A DNA stretch of 64,000 nt. It comes from Achromobacter xylosoxidans. Lineage in GTDB: Bacteria; Pseudomonadota; Gammaproteobacteria; Burkholderiales; Burkholderiaceae_B. The position numbers and the translations under genes are program-made. Position 1 is the first letter of the stretch; every line of letters starts with the position of its first letter. Under the pieces are notes generated by a model, which did not search any database, had not been told where the DNA came from, and was given only the letters and a program-made list of their open reading frames with translations. The stretch is from positions 1 to 64,000 of the forward strand of contig NZ_MTLG01000084.1 of NCBI RefSeq assembly GCF_002192695.1, read 5' to 3'. Shown here in pieces: positions 35,862-44,218 of this stretch.

Positions 35862-36644
35862 CTAGCGCAGCGCCGCGTGGAACTCCCGCAGGGCCTGCAT
35901 GCAGGCCTGGGGCTTTTCGTAGGTGGTCCAGTGGCCGCATCCGTCCAGCACGATGCGGCGGCTGCCTGGCATGCGCGCGGCCAGGGCCTCGACATTGGCG
36001 GGCGGCGCCACGCCGTCCTGGTCGCCGGTGACCAGCAGGGCCGGCACGCCTATCGTCTCGACCGCGGCCGGCTGCGCATCGGCCAGCGCCTCGCAGCTCT
36101 GCGCGTAGCCTTGCGGCGGCTGGCGCATCACGCTCTCGCGCACCAGCGCCAGCACGGCGGGCTGATCCTGCTTGGTCTGGGCGCTGGTCGCGGCCTTGAC
36201 GATGGCGTCCGCGATCTCCTGCATGGCCGCGTCGCCGCCGCGCGCCAGCTCCGCCCGCGCCCGGATGCCGGGCCGGCCCGCGTCGGGTGGTGCGGCCAGC
36301 GGGCCGAACAGGACCAACGACTTGACCCTGCCCGGATGCGCCGCGGCAAGATGCTGGGCCACGACGGTTCCGAGCGAATGGGCGACGACATGCGCCGCAT
36401 CGACGTCCAATGCGTCCAGCAATCCGGCCAGCGCGTCCACATAGACAGAGATGGACAGGCGCTTTTCGCCCAGCGCCGAGCGCGCACTGCCTGGCAGGTC
36501 GGGGCGGATCACGCGGAAACCGTCGAAGGCGCCCATGACGGGCGTCCAGGTATTCGAGGAGCCGCCCAAGCCGTGTATGCACAACAGTGCCGGCCCCTCG
36601 CCGTCGATTTCCACGGCCATGCCGTTGACGTGTTGCGTGCTCAT
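35862..36644 (-). CDS. alpha/beta hydrolase
   Basis: A 260-residue hydrolase. The oxyanion HGLGGSS is at 24-30, the nucleophile Ser90 is in VVAHSLGTVV, the acid lies in TGDQDGV and the His is His238 in DGCGHWTTYEKP. This architecture is close to 3-oxoadipate enol-lactonase and meta-cleavage hydrolases (PcaD/MhpC-like). It probably cleaves an enol-lactone or C-C bond in a catabolic route. First gene of the leftward pair with the amidohydrolase, divergent from the AraC gene. Confidence 0.88.
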   Translation of the reverse strand: MSTQHVNGMAVEIDGEGPALLCIHGLGGSSNTWTPVMGAFDGFRVIRPDLPGSARSALGEKRLSISVYVDALAGLLDALDVDAAHVVAHSLGTVVAQHLAAAHPGRVKSLVLFGPLAAPPDAGRPGIRARAELARGGDAAMQEIADAIVKAATSAQTKQDQPAVLALVRESVMRQPPQGYAQSCEALADAQPAAVETIGVPALLVTGDQDGVAPPANVEALAARMPGSRRIVLDGCGHWTTYEKPQACMQALREFHAALR

Positions 36645-36734
36645 GCTGGCGTCTCCCTTATCTGAACAGTCGCTGTTTGCATCGGCATTGCGCCGGCAAT
36701 TTTTCAGGACTGTATCGGCGCAGACGGCGGCGCG

Positions 36735-36884
36735 CTTATCGCCGGGTGCGCGGACTTATCGCAGAGTCAGATTTTGTGCCTAGTGAATACACCTAGCGCG
36801 GACAAACGCGTAAACGCCCATAAAATTCCCTGAGCGCCGCACCCGCCCGCACGCAGGCCCTGGCTTGCGCGACGAGGCGATAAG
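36735..36884. promoter_or_regulatory. three CTTATCGC elements before AraC gene
   Basis: CTTATCGC occurs at 36735-36742 and 36755-36762, 20 bp apart in the same direction. Its reverse complement GCGATAAG is at 36877-36884, 18 bases before the AraC ATG. The 257-bp gap between the divergent AraC and alpha/beta hydrolase genes thus holds a tandem site and a third copy near the ribosome site. This is typical of activation plus autoregulation. Confidence 0.55.
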
Positions 36885-36901
36885 AAAAACGGGAGACAGA
36901 G

Positions 36902-37756
36902 ATGCAGGAGACCTACGCCTTGCACGAAGGCGCGTTCGGCCGCGCCGTCGTGCTGGAACTGCGCGACGACCTGATCGCGCATGCGCATGCGGAAGTGCAG
37001 TTGGCCCTGTGGCTGGGCGGCGCCCGCGTGCTGGGGCATGTCGGCCAGACTCCGGTCCCCTACAGCGAACACCTGGCGCTCGGCACCAACACCTACGAAT
37101 CGCACGACGCACGCTTGCTGGAGCGCTCGCGCCCAGCCATCTTTCTGGTGCTCTACATCGCCAAGCCCTGGCTGGACGAACGGCGCGCCGCCACCGGCCG
37201 GCCATTCCATTTCGCCGCTCCTGGCGTTCCGATTGACGCGGCAGTGCGCCAGGGCTGTTGGCGCCTGCTGGACAAGATCGTCGCGCCGCACGAACACCCG
37301 GGCGCCGACCTGGATGCCGAAGTGGAGGCCCTGCTGCAAGCGGCGATCGACTCGTCCACCGGACCCGAACGCCCTCGCAGTCTCATGCCCGCCGCTCCGG
37401 CGCTGGACCGCAGGCTGCGCGCGGCGATCGCCTATATGCGCGAACATGCCCACGAACCGATCACGGCGGAGGAAGTTGCCAGTCGCGTTGGCCTGTCGCG
37501 CGGTCATTTCTTCGCGCTGTTCCGCGATCAGCTCAACACCACGCCGCAGGTATTCTGGAGCGCCGTGCGCGTGGAGGAAGCGGTGCGCCTGCTGGTGCAG
37601 CAGGAACAGCCGCTGACCTCGGTGGCGCTGGACCTGGGTTTCTCCACGCCCGGCAATTTTTCGCGCTTTTTCCGCGAGCACATGGGGGTATCGCCGTCGC
37701 GCTTCAGGCGCGCCGCAACAGGCGCCGCACAGCATCTGCTGACCGGGGTTGCCTGA
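36902..37756 (+). CDS. AraC family regulator, divergent from hydrolase pair
   Basis: A 284-residue activator. The N-terminal ~140 residues resemble a cupin-type AraC sensor (DDLIAHAHAEVQLALWLGG). The C-terminal HTH pair includes AIAYMREHAHEPITAEEVASRVGLSRGHFFALFRDQ and SVALDLGFSTPGNFSRFFREHMG. It is divergent from the alpha/beta hydrolase-amidohydrolase genes and is probably their activator, acting through the CTTATCGC elements in the gap. Confidence 0.9.
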   Translation: MQETYALHEGAFGRAVVLELRDDLIAHAHAEVQLALWLGGARVLGHVGQTPVPYSEHLALGTNTYESHDARLLERSRPAIFLVLYIAKPWLDERRAATGRPFHFAAPGVPIDAAVRQGCWRLLDKIVAPHEHPGADLDAEVEALLQAAIDSSTGPERPRSLMPAAPALDRRLRAAIAYMREHAHEPITAEEVASRVGLSRGHFFALFRDQLNTTPQVFWSAVRVEEAVRLLVQQEQPLTSVALDLGFSTPGNFSRFFREHMGVSPSRFRRAATGAAQHLLTGVA

Positions 37757-37790
37757 GCCGCTGGCCGGCCGGAAACTACCCCGCCCGCGC

Positions 37791-39353
37791 CTACGCTGCC
37801 GCGGCAGGCGCGCGCGATCGAAAATCCACGGCGTCCGAGCCCGGACGATCCCGATTGAAATGCGCCCCCCGGCTTTCACCACGCGCGCTTGCCGCCCGCA
37901 CGATGAGATCGGCCACCAGGGCCAGGTTGCGCAGTTCCAGCAGTTCCAGGCTCAGGCCCTCGCGCAGCAGCCTCGCATCGGTCTGAGCGCGTAGCGGACC
38001 GATGAAGGCCGCAGCGCGCGCGAGCGACGCGTCGCTGCGCAGCACGCCCACGTCGCGGCTCATCAGCTGTCGCAGGTCGCGCCGCAGCCGCGCCAGGTCC
38101 GGTGACGCCGGCCTGGCCGTTTCATCATCGGCGCGCGACCTCCTGTAGGCAGGGACCGGCGCCTGATCGAGTATGTCTTGCGCCCCGGCCCGCCCCATCA
38201 CCACGCATTCCAGCAGCGAGTTGCTGGCCAAGCGGTTGGCGCCATGCAGTCCGGTGCAGGCGGCCTCGCCCACCGCGTACAGGCCGGGCAGATTGCTGCG
38301 TCCGGCCATGTCGGCGACGACGCCGCCGCAGGTGTAGTGCGCGGCGGGCGCCACCGGGATGGGAGTCGTCGTGATGTCGATGCCCAGCGCCAGGCAGCGC
38401 GCCTGGATGGTGGGAAAGTGCTCCCGCAGGAATTCAGGCGGCTGGTGGCTGATGTCGAGGTACACGCATTCCAGCCCATGGCGTTCCATCTCGCCCTGGA
38501 TGGCGCGGGCGACGATGTCGCGCGGCGCCAACTCGGCGCGCGCATCGTGCGCCGGCATGAAGCGCGCGCCGTTGGGCAGGCACAGCAGGCCGCCCTCGCC
38601 GCGCACGGCCTCGGAGATGAGGAATCCGCCCGCCTGCGCATGATGCAGGCCGGTGGGATGGAACTGCGTGAACTCCATGTTGGCGATCCGGCAGCCCGCG
38701 CGCCAAGCCATGGCGATGCCGTCGCCGGTCGCGGCCGGCGGCGCGGTGGTCGTCTGGTACGCCTGCCCCGCGCCGCCCGTGGCCAGCACGACATGGCCGG
38801 CCGCTGCGTCGAAGATCCGCCCGCTGCGCAGGTCCAGCAGGCGCACGCCGCGGCAACGCGCCTCGGCCGTACCCGCGGCGCCGTCCAGGATCAGGTCCAC
38901 GGCGCAATGCGCCTGCAGCAGCGTGATGCCGGCTTGCCGCCGCACCCGGTCCTCCAGCGCCGCGACGATGGCGCTGCCGGTCGCGTCCGCCGCGTGTGCG
39001 ATGCGGCGCAGGCCGTGGCCGCCTTCGCGCGTCAGATGCAATCCGCCTAGCGAAGGCGTGAACGCGACGCCCTGCTCCTGCAGCCAGGCAATCGCGCCGC
39101 AGGCCCGGGAGATGATGTGCCGCGTGGCCGGCAGGTCGCACAGGCCGGCGCCGGCGACCAGGGTGTCTTTGACGTGCGCCTCGATGCTGTCGTCCGCGCC
39201 CAGCGGCGCGGCGATGCCGCCCTGGGCGCGGTTGCTGGCGCTGTCGCGCAATTCGCCCTTGGACACGAGGGCGACGCGCCTGCGCGGGGCCAGTTCCAGC
39301 GCCGCGGTCATGCCAGCCAGCCCGCTGCCGATGATGATGACGTCGAATTCCAT
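37791..39353 (-). CDS. nadB: L-aspartate oxidase
   Basis: A 520-residue flavoenzyme. The FAD motif VIIIGSGLAGMTAALEL starts at residue 5, SKGELRDSASNRAQGGIAAPLG is the active-site start, and the substrate/FAD contacts GEAACTGLHGANRLASNSLLE are near 360. It oxidises L-aspartate to iminoaspartate for NAD synthesis. It starts 20 bases after nadA stops, so nadA-nadB are co-transcribed. No nadC follows: the next gene converges. A second iminoaspartate-forming enzyme, L-aspartate dehydrogenase, is at 13332-14135. Confidence 0.95.
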   Translation of the reverse strand: MEFDVIIIGSGLAGMTAALELAPRRRVALVSKGELRDSASNRAQGGIAAPLGADDSIEAHVKDTLVAGAGLCDLPATRHIISRACGAIAWLQEQGVAFTPSLGGLHLTREGGHGLRRIAHAADATGSAIVAALEDRVRRQAGITLLQAHCAVDLILDGAAGTAEARCRGVRLLDLRSGRIFDAAAGHVVLATGGAGQAYQTTTAPPAATGDGIAMAWRAGCRIANMEFTQFHPTGLHHAQAGGFLISEAVRGEGGLLCLPNGARFMPAHDARAELAPRDIVARAIQGEMERHGLECVYLDISHQPPEFLREHFPTIQARCLALGIDITTTPIPVAPAAHYTCGGVVADMAGRSNLPGLYAVGEAACTGLHGANRLASNSLLECVVMGRAGAQDILDQAPVPAYRRSRADDETARPASPDLARLRRDLRQLMSRDVGVLRSDASLARAAAFIGPLRAQTDARLLREGLSLELLELRNLALVADLIVRAASARGESRGAHFNRDRPGSDAVDFRSRAPAAAA

Positions 39354-39373
39354 GAGCGGACCTCCGGTAGTCC

Positions 39374-40513
39374 CTAGGCCGGCCCGACGCTGGCGTACAG
39401 CGCCGTGTCGCGCGCGAAGTCGCCGCTGGCCTGCACGCGGCGCTTGCGCTGTTCCGCGAAGTCGAGCATGCGGTCGATCGGCGCCTTGGCGCGCAGGCCC
39501 AGCGCGGGGTCCAGCGTGATTTCGTTGCGGCCGTGCTCCAGGGTCTCGGCCAGGTTGCTCAAGGCGTTCATGGCCATCCAGGGGCAATGCGCGCAGCTCT
39601 TGCAGCTGGCGCTGTTGCCTGCGGTGGGCGCGGCCAGGAAGGTCTTGCCGGGCGCCGCGGCGCGCATCTTGTGCAGGATGCCCTGGTCGGTCGCCACGAT
39701 CAGCAGGCCGGTATCGAACTTGCGCGCGGCCTCGATCAACTGGGTGGTCGAGCCCACCACGTCCGCCTGCGCCAGCACCGCCGCGGGCGATTCCGGGTGC
39801 GCCAGCACCTTGGCCTGCGGATGCTCGGCGCGCAGCAGTTCCAGCTCCGTACCCTTGAATTCATCGTGCACCAGGCACGAGCCCTGCCACAGCAGCATGT
39901 CGGCGCCGGTCTGGCGCTGCACGTAGTCGCCCAGGTGGCGGTCCGGCGCCCACAGGATTTTCTCGCCGCGCGCATGCAGGTCGGCGATCACGTCCAGCGC
40001 GATGGACGAGGTCACGACCCAGTCCGCGCGCGCCTTCACTTCGGCGCTGGTATTGGCGTAGACCACCACCGTCCGGTCCGGATGGGCATCGCACCAGGCG
40101 GCGAAGTCGGCGGCCGGACAGCCCAGGTCCAAGGAACACGTGGCGTCCAGGTCCGGCATCAGGATGCGCTTGTCCGGGCTCAGTATCTTGGCCGTCTCGC
40201 CCATGAAGCGCACGCCGGCCACCACCAGCGTGCGGGCCTGGTGGTCGCGGCCGAAGCGCGCCATCTCCAGCGAGTCGCCGACGCAGCCGCCGGTCTGTTC
40301 GGCCAGCTCCTGCAACTCCGCATCGACGTAGTAATGGGCGACCAGCACGGCGCGCTCCCGCGCCAGCAGTTCGCGTATGCGCGCCACGCAGGCGGCGCGT
40401 TCGCTGGCTGGCAAGGGTTCGGGCACGCGGGCCCAGGCCTGGCCGACGGCGTTGGGGCAGCTGGTCGTGGCAGGCAGATCGAATTCGACGTACCGGCGGT
40501 TGGGGGTGTCCAT
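39374..40513 (-). CDS. nadA: quinolinate synthase
   Basis: A 379-residue iron-sulfur enzyme that condenses iminoaspartate with dihydroxyacetone phosphate into quinolinate. Family landmarks are [35 protein letters not shown] and [11 protein letters not shown]; three of these Cys should hold the [4Fe-4S] cluster. The start [10 protein letters not shown] at 40513 follows GAGGAG. A palindrome pair upstream (40539-40607) is the likely control region. First gene of nadA-nadB. Confidence 0.95.
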   Translation of the reverse strand: MDTPNRRYVEFDLPATTSCPNAVGQAWARVPEPLPASERAACVARIRELLARERAVLVAHYYVDAELQELAEQTGGCVGDSLEMARFGRDHQARTLVVAGVRFMGETAKILSPDKRILMPDLDATCSLDLGCPAADFAAWCDAHPDRTVVVYANTSAEVKARADWVVTSSIALDVIADLHARGEKILWAPDRHLGDYVQRQTGADMLLWQGSCLVHDEFKGTELELLRAEHPQAKVLAHPESPAAVLAQADVVGSTTQLIEAARKFDTGLLIVATDQGILHKMRAAAPGKTFLAAPTAGNSASCKSCAHCPWMAMNALSNLAETLEHGRNEITLDPALGLRAKAPIDRMLDFAEQRKRRVQASGDFARDTALYASVGPA

Positions 40514-40538
40514 GAACGCGTCTCCTCGCGGAATTATT

Positions 40539-40555
40539 ATGCTCATATTGAGCAT
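40539..40555. promoter_or_regulatory. probable operator of nadA-nadB
   Basis: ATGCTCA-TAT-TGAGCAT, a 17-bp palindrome 26 bases upstream of the nadA start. A 14-of-17 match to it (ATGCTAG-TGT-TGAGCAT) is at 40583-40599. NAD-responsive repressors (for example NadR, NrtR or NadQ types) control nad genes in other bacteria; which one acts here cannot be told. Confidence 0.6.
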
Positions 40556-40563
40556 TTAATGGT

Positions 40564-40607
40564 CAAAAAAAGAGCACGGTTTATGCTAGTGTTGAGCATA
40601 AACCGTG
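40564..40607 (-). terminator. rho-independent terminator of phzF-like gene, also operator-like
   Basis: On the minus strand a perfect 13-bp stem (CACGGTTTATGCT / AGCATAAACCGTG, 40607-40575) with a 7-base loop is followed by CTC and seven T residues. It ends the PhzF-like gene (stop at 40661). The same segment contains the second copy of the nadA operator-like palindrome, so it may do both jobs. Confidence 0.85.
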
Positions 40608-40660
40608 TCAACGTCTCTTTTGTTACGCCGCCGCGCGCTTGGCCGGCGGCCCGCCCGGCT

Positions 40661-41449
40661 TCAGATGAAGATCGAGCCGCGCAGGTACAGTGCCGCCTGG
40701 CCGCTGATGATCACCCGGCCGTTATCCAGCACCTCGCACTGCAACTGGCCCTTGCGCGCCCCGCCCTGCTGCGCACTCAGGCTGCGCTTGCCCAGGCGCT
40801 GGGCCCAGTACGGCGCCAGCGAGGTGTGCGCCGATCCGGTCACCGGATCCTCGTTCACGCCCACCCGCGGCCCGAACCAGCGCGTCACGAAATCGAATTG
40901 CGCCGACGGCGCCGTCACCGCCACACCACGCGTCTCGAAAGCCGCCAGCGCGGCGAAGTCCGGCTTCAAGGCATCGATCCGCGTTTCATCGTCGATCACC
41001 ACCAGATAGTCGTCCGTCCTGTAGAACGCCTGCGCGCCCGGCAGGCCCAGCGCCTGCAGCAGACCCGGCGGGATCTCCTGCGCTTCGGGCCGCTTGGCCG
41101 GAAAATCCATCGCCAGCCGGTCGCCCGCGCGGCGCACCTGCAGTTCGCCGCTGCGCGTGGCAAAGCGCAGCACGTCCTCTGTTGCGCCCAGCTGTTCGAA
41201 CAGCACCCAGGCCGACGCCAGCGTGGCATGGCCGCACAGGTCCACCTCCACCGCGGGCGTGAACCAGCGCAGCTCGTAGACATCGCCCTTGCGCACGAAG
41301 TAGGCGGTTTCGGACAGGTTGTTTTCTTCTGCGATGCGTTGCAGCGTTTCGTCCGGCAGCCACGCCTGCAGCGGCACGACCGCCGCGGGATTGCCGCCGA
41401 AGGGCGCGGCGGTGAAAGCGTCTACCTGGTAAATGTCGAGTTGCGGCAT
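40661..41449 (-). CDS. PhzF family isomerase
   Basis: A 262-residue protein of the PhzF/diaminopimelate-epimerase fold. The catalytic Glu lies in NNLSETAYF, near residue 45. VDLCGHATLASAWVLF (73-88) and NEDPVTGSAHTSLAPYW (about 198-214) are the family's active-site loops. It lacks other phenazine genes around it, so it is a stand-alone PhzF homologue with an unknown isomerase role. The start QLDIYQVDAF at 41449 follows AGGA. Ends in the terminator at 40564. Confidence 0.9.
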   Translation of the reverse strand: MPQLDIYQVDAFTAAPFGGNPAAVVPLQAWLPDETLQRIAEENNLSETAYFVRKGDVYELRWFTPAVEVDLCGHATLASAWVLFEQLGATEDVLRFATRSGELQVRRAGDRLAMDFPAKRPEAQEIPPGLLQALGLPGAQAFYRTDDYLVVIDDETRIDALKPDFAALAAFETRGVAVTAPSAQFDFVTRWFGPRVGVNEDPVTGSAHTSLAPYWAQRLGKRSLSAQQGGARKGQLQCEVLDNGRVIISGQAALYLRGSIFI

Positions 41450-41542
41450 GGCGGGTCCTGGTTGATGGCTGAGGTTGCGCGTCGGAACGCGAGCCGGCAT
41501 TTTCCTATGAAAGCGCCGGCTCCGGCCATGGCGCCCCCGCCG

Positions 41543-42040
41543 CTACGCCGTGCGCACGAACAGCGCTCGCAGCTTGCTCCAGAAATCCCCCCCCAGCACG
41601 AAGAAACTGGCGATCAACATGATGTCCCCGGCCAGCTGCGCCTGCCACAGATTGGGCCGCAGCCCCGGCCACATTTCATCGATGTAGGGTTCCAGCACCG
41701 AGGTCAGGATGGGCAGGAAGAACATGACCAGGCCGATGGCATGGCGCACGCGGCCGACTTTCTGCACCGGAGCGAGTTTCTTGGCGTGGCCGAACACGAT
41801 GGACTTGAGCCGCTGGAAGCCCTCCTTGCCCATGACGGCGATGCAGCTCAACAGCAAGACTTTGTTGGCGATGAAGATGGTGCCGGTCAGCGCGGCGATG
41901 CGCGGACCCGGCACGTCCATGTAGCCCGCCACGGGGATGAGGAACCACAGGGCGAAGGCAATGATGAACAATCCGATCCCGCATTTGAAGCGCCACCCCG
42001 CCGAGTGCGAGGGTGGGGCCGGTTCGTCTGGCAATGACAT
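41543..42040 (-). CDS. small membrane protein with transporter-suffix-like domain
   Basis: A 165-residue protein with about four helices. The central IAALTGTIFIANKVLLLSCIAVMGKEGF and the end DIMLIASFFVLGGDFWSKLRALF match a conserved family often annotated as a transporter suffix domain. It follows the DUF2955 gene by 14 bases, so it belongs to the efflux operon. A role in assembly or regulation of the pump is possible but unproven. Confidence 0.72.
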   Translation of the reverse strand: MSLPDEPAPPSHSAGWRFKCGIGLFIIAFALWFLIPVAGYMDVPGPRIAALTGTIFIANKVLLLSCIAVMGKEGFQRLKSIVFGHAKKLAPVQKVGRVRHAIGLVMFFLPILTSVLEPYIDEMWPGLRPNLWQAQLAGDIMLIASFFVLGGDFWSKLRALFVRTA

Positions 42041-42054
42041 GGCTGCCTCCTGAT

Positions 42055-43119
42055 TCAAGCGTCTGAGGGGACTGCGGTTGAAGTATTGCTGCCGGATTCC
42101 AGCCCGCCGCGCGTGCGGCCCCGCGCTTCCAGCAGGCGCAGCATCAGGCAGGCGTAGAGCGTGACGCCGATGAACAGGCCCATGCGCACCGCGAATGCGG
42201 TGTAGACGTCCTTGCCCGCGGCGCTGTCCTGCACCGACTGGCCCAGCAGGATGATCAGCGTCACCAGCGTGTTCAGCCAGAAGCTGGGCGGGTGCGAGGT
42301 CGGGCTCAGCCGGTAGAGCCTGCGCGCGGCCACGAGGGCGAACAGCAGCGTCCAGAGAAAGAACATCCACAGGTTCACGAACAGGCTCAGGGCGCACCAG
42401 AACGCGACCGCCAGCACGCCGCCCAGCAAGGTCGAGCCCAGCAGTTCGCGCGCCGCGCCCTGGGCGGCGGTGACGCAGCTTTGCCGCCCCAGGCTGACCG
42501 ATTTCAGGATGATGGGCATGTAGCCCAGCGGGTCGGTCAGCGCCAGCAGGAAGGCCGGCATCACCACGAGCGCGGCGCGCAAGGCCAGGCGGCTGGCCTC
42601 GTTCGCCGGCAGGACCGGCGCCGCGGCCGGCGCGGGCGCGGCCGCCGGCTCGGGGAATAGCAGATGGCAGCCGCCCAGCGCCAGGACCGCGACCAGCAGC
42701 CCTTTGCCCAGCGCTTCGATCACCAGGGCGGCCAGCGCGAAGTCGACGGTGCCTGCCGCGGAAATCATGGTCAGGCCGATGATGAGAAAGGTCGACAGCA
42801 GGTTGTTGCCGCCGCGCAGCCCGTGGAGGAAGGCGTAGTAAAGGCACAGTGCGATGAGCAGCACCCCGCTCAACGGGTAGTAGCGCAGCCAAGGACTCAG
42901 CAGCAGGCCGATCGCGGTGGTGAGCAGCGCCATCAGCATCAGGCCCAGCCCGCTCTTGATCGACAGGGGCCGGTTCATCGATGCCAGCAGCATGACGCCC
43001 AGCACCGGCGCGACCATGGGGATGGGCAGGTCCAGGCCGTAGCTGATGGCCGTGCAGAAGGCGGTGCCCGCGCCCACGCGCAGGGCGCGTTGTGCGCGAG
43101 GATCGAGGTCAGTACGCAT
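42055..43119 (-). CDS. DUF2955/FUSC-like inner-membrane efflux component
   Basis: A 354-residue membrane protein with two clusters of hydrophobic helices separated by an Ala/Pro-rich linker (about 165-178). The start LRVGAGTAFCTAISYGLDLPIPMVAPVLGVML matches the DUF2955 family, related to the AaeB/FUSC aromatic-acid exporters. It overlaps the HlyD gene by 11 bases, so it pairs with that adaptor. With the upstream NodT-type protein it would form a three-part pump across both membranes. Confidence 0.82.
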   Translation of the reverse strand: MRTDLDPRAQRALRVGAGTAFCTAISYGLDLPIPMVAPVLGVMLLASMNRPLSIKSGLGLMLMALLTTAIGLLLSPWLRYYPLSGVLLIALCLYYAFLHGLRGGNNLLSTFLIIGLTMISAAGTVDFALAALVIEALGKGLLVAVLALGGCHLLFPEPAAAPAPAAAPVLPANEASRLALRAALVVMPAFLLALTDPLGYMPIILKSVSLGRQSCVTAAQGAARELLGSTLLGGVLAVAFWCALSLFVNLWMFFLWTLLFALVAARRLYRLSPTSHPPSFWLNTLVTLIILLGQSVQDSAAGKDVYTAFAVRMGLFIGVTLYACLMLRLLEARGRTRGGLESGSNTSTAVPSDA

Positions 43120-44218
43120 AGGAGAGCCAGCTCATCAGCCGCATGTATGCGCGGCCCAGCAGATTGAGTGGATTGCCGGAACTGGGAAACGCCATGACCT
43201 CGGCCTGTCCGCCCACGCGCACGCCGCTCAAGGCCGGCAGGTCGCCGGGATCGAACTCCACGATGACGGGAAAGCGCTGCGCCGGCCGCAGCCAGTCGCG
43301 GCTGTTCTGCACCGTGGGCAGGCTGCCGGGCGGCGTGCCCGGCCCCACGTTGACGCCGTAGCCGACGCTGCGCACGCGGCCCTTGAAGATCTGCCCGGGC
43401 AGCGCGTCCAGGATGATCGCCACCGGCGTGCCGGGCTCCACGTGGCCCAGGTTGTTCTCGGTCATTTCCGCGCTGATCCAGACATCGTGGATGGCGATCA
43501 GCGTCATGACCGGGTTGCCGGCGGCGGCGAACTGCCCGGCATCGGTGCGCAGGTCCGTGATCAGCCCCGCCGAACGGGCCCGCACCTGGGTGTTGGCCAG
43601 GTCCAGCTCGGCCTTCTCCAGCGCGGCGGCGGCGCTGCGCAGCTTGGCGTTGTCTTCCTCGCTGCCGCCCTCCTGTTCGCGCGCGCGCTGCACCTCGGCG
43701 CGCGCGGCCGCGACCTGGCTGATGGCCTGCGTCAGATTCGCCCGCGCGATTTCCAGGCGGCGCAGCGAGACGGTGCCCTGGTCTTCGCGGTACAGCCGTT
43801 CGAGCCGGGTGCTGTCCTGGCGGGCCTTCAGCTCATTGGCCTGCGCGGCGCGCAACGACGCCTGCGCCGAATCGATGCCCGCTGTGCTGGCGCCGATCTG
43901 CCTGCGCGTGGACTCCAGGTCGGCGCGGGCGCGGTCGACGGCGATCCGGTAATGCTCCGGGTCGACGTCGAACAGTACGGCGCCGGCCTCCACGTCCTGG
44001 TTGTTGCGCACGTATACCCGGGTCACGCGCCCCGACACCTCGGAGGCCACGGGCACCACAAAGGCCTGCACCCGCGCCTGCTGCGTGTATGGCGTATAGC
44101 GGTCCGCCAGCAGATACCAGGCCAGGCTAAGCACGATGAACAGCACCGTCCATCGGACGCCCTTCCTCGCGGAATCCGGCGCAGGCGCGGCGGCGGGCTT
44201 GGACGGCGATTCACTCAT
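43109..44218 (-). CDS. HlyD/EmrA-type periplasmic adaptor
   Basis: A 369-residue membrane-fusion protein. One N-terminal helix (VLFIVLSLAWYLLADRY) anchors it. A biotinyl-lipoyl-like half motif (VPVASEVSGRVTRVYVRNNQDVEAGAVLFDVD) begins near residue 55. A long coiled coil (about 105-190) is followed by the second lipoyl half and a beta barrel. It overlaps the outer-membrane gene by 8 bases and DUF2955 by 11. Confidence 0.92.
   Translation of the reverse strand: MSESPSKPAAAPAPDSARKGVRWTVLFIVLSLAWYLLADRYTPYTQQARVQAFVVPVASEVSGRVTRVYVRNNQDVEAGAVLFDVDPEHYRIAVDRARADLESTRRQIGASTAGIDSAQASLRAAQANELKARQDSTRLERLYREDQGTVSLRRLEIARANLTQAISQVAAARAEVQRAREQEGGSEEDNAKLRSAAAALEKAELDLANTQVRARSAGLITDLRTDAGQFAAAGNPVMTLIAIHDVWISAEMTENNLGHVEPGTPVAIILDALPGQIFKGRVRSVGYGVNVGPGTPPGSLPTVQNSRDWLRPAQRFPVIVEFDPGDLPALSGVRVGGQAEVMAFPSSGNPLNLLGRAYMRLMSWLSYAY

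Noticed and set aside
36770-36810. CTAG-rich symmetrical pair near the AraC start
   Set aside because: Only four-base symmetry; the CTTATCGC elements explain the region better.
39533-42037. 834-codon plus-strand frame over nadA and the phzF-like gene
   Set aside because: It crosses two well-supported minus-strand genes and a terminator and shows no protein family pattern.
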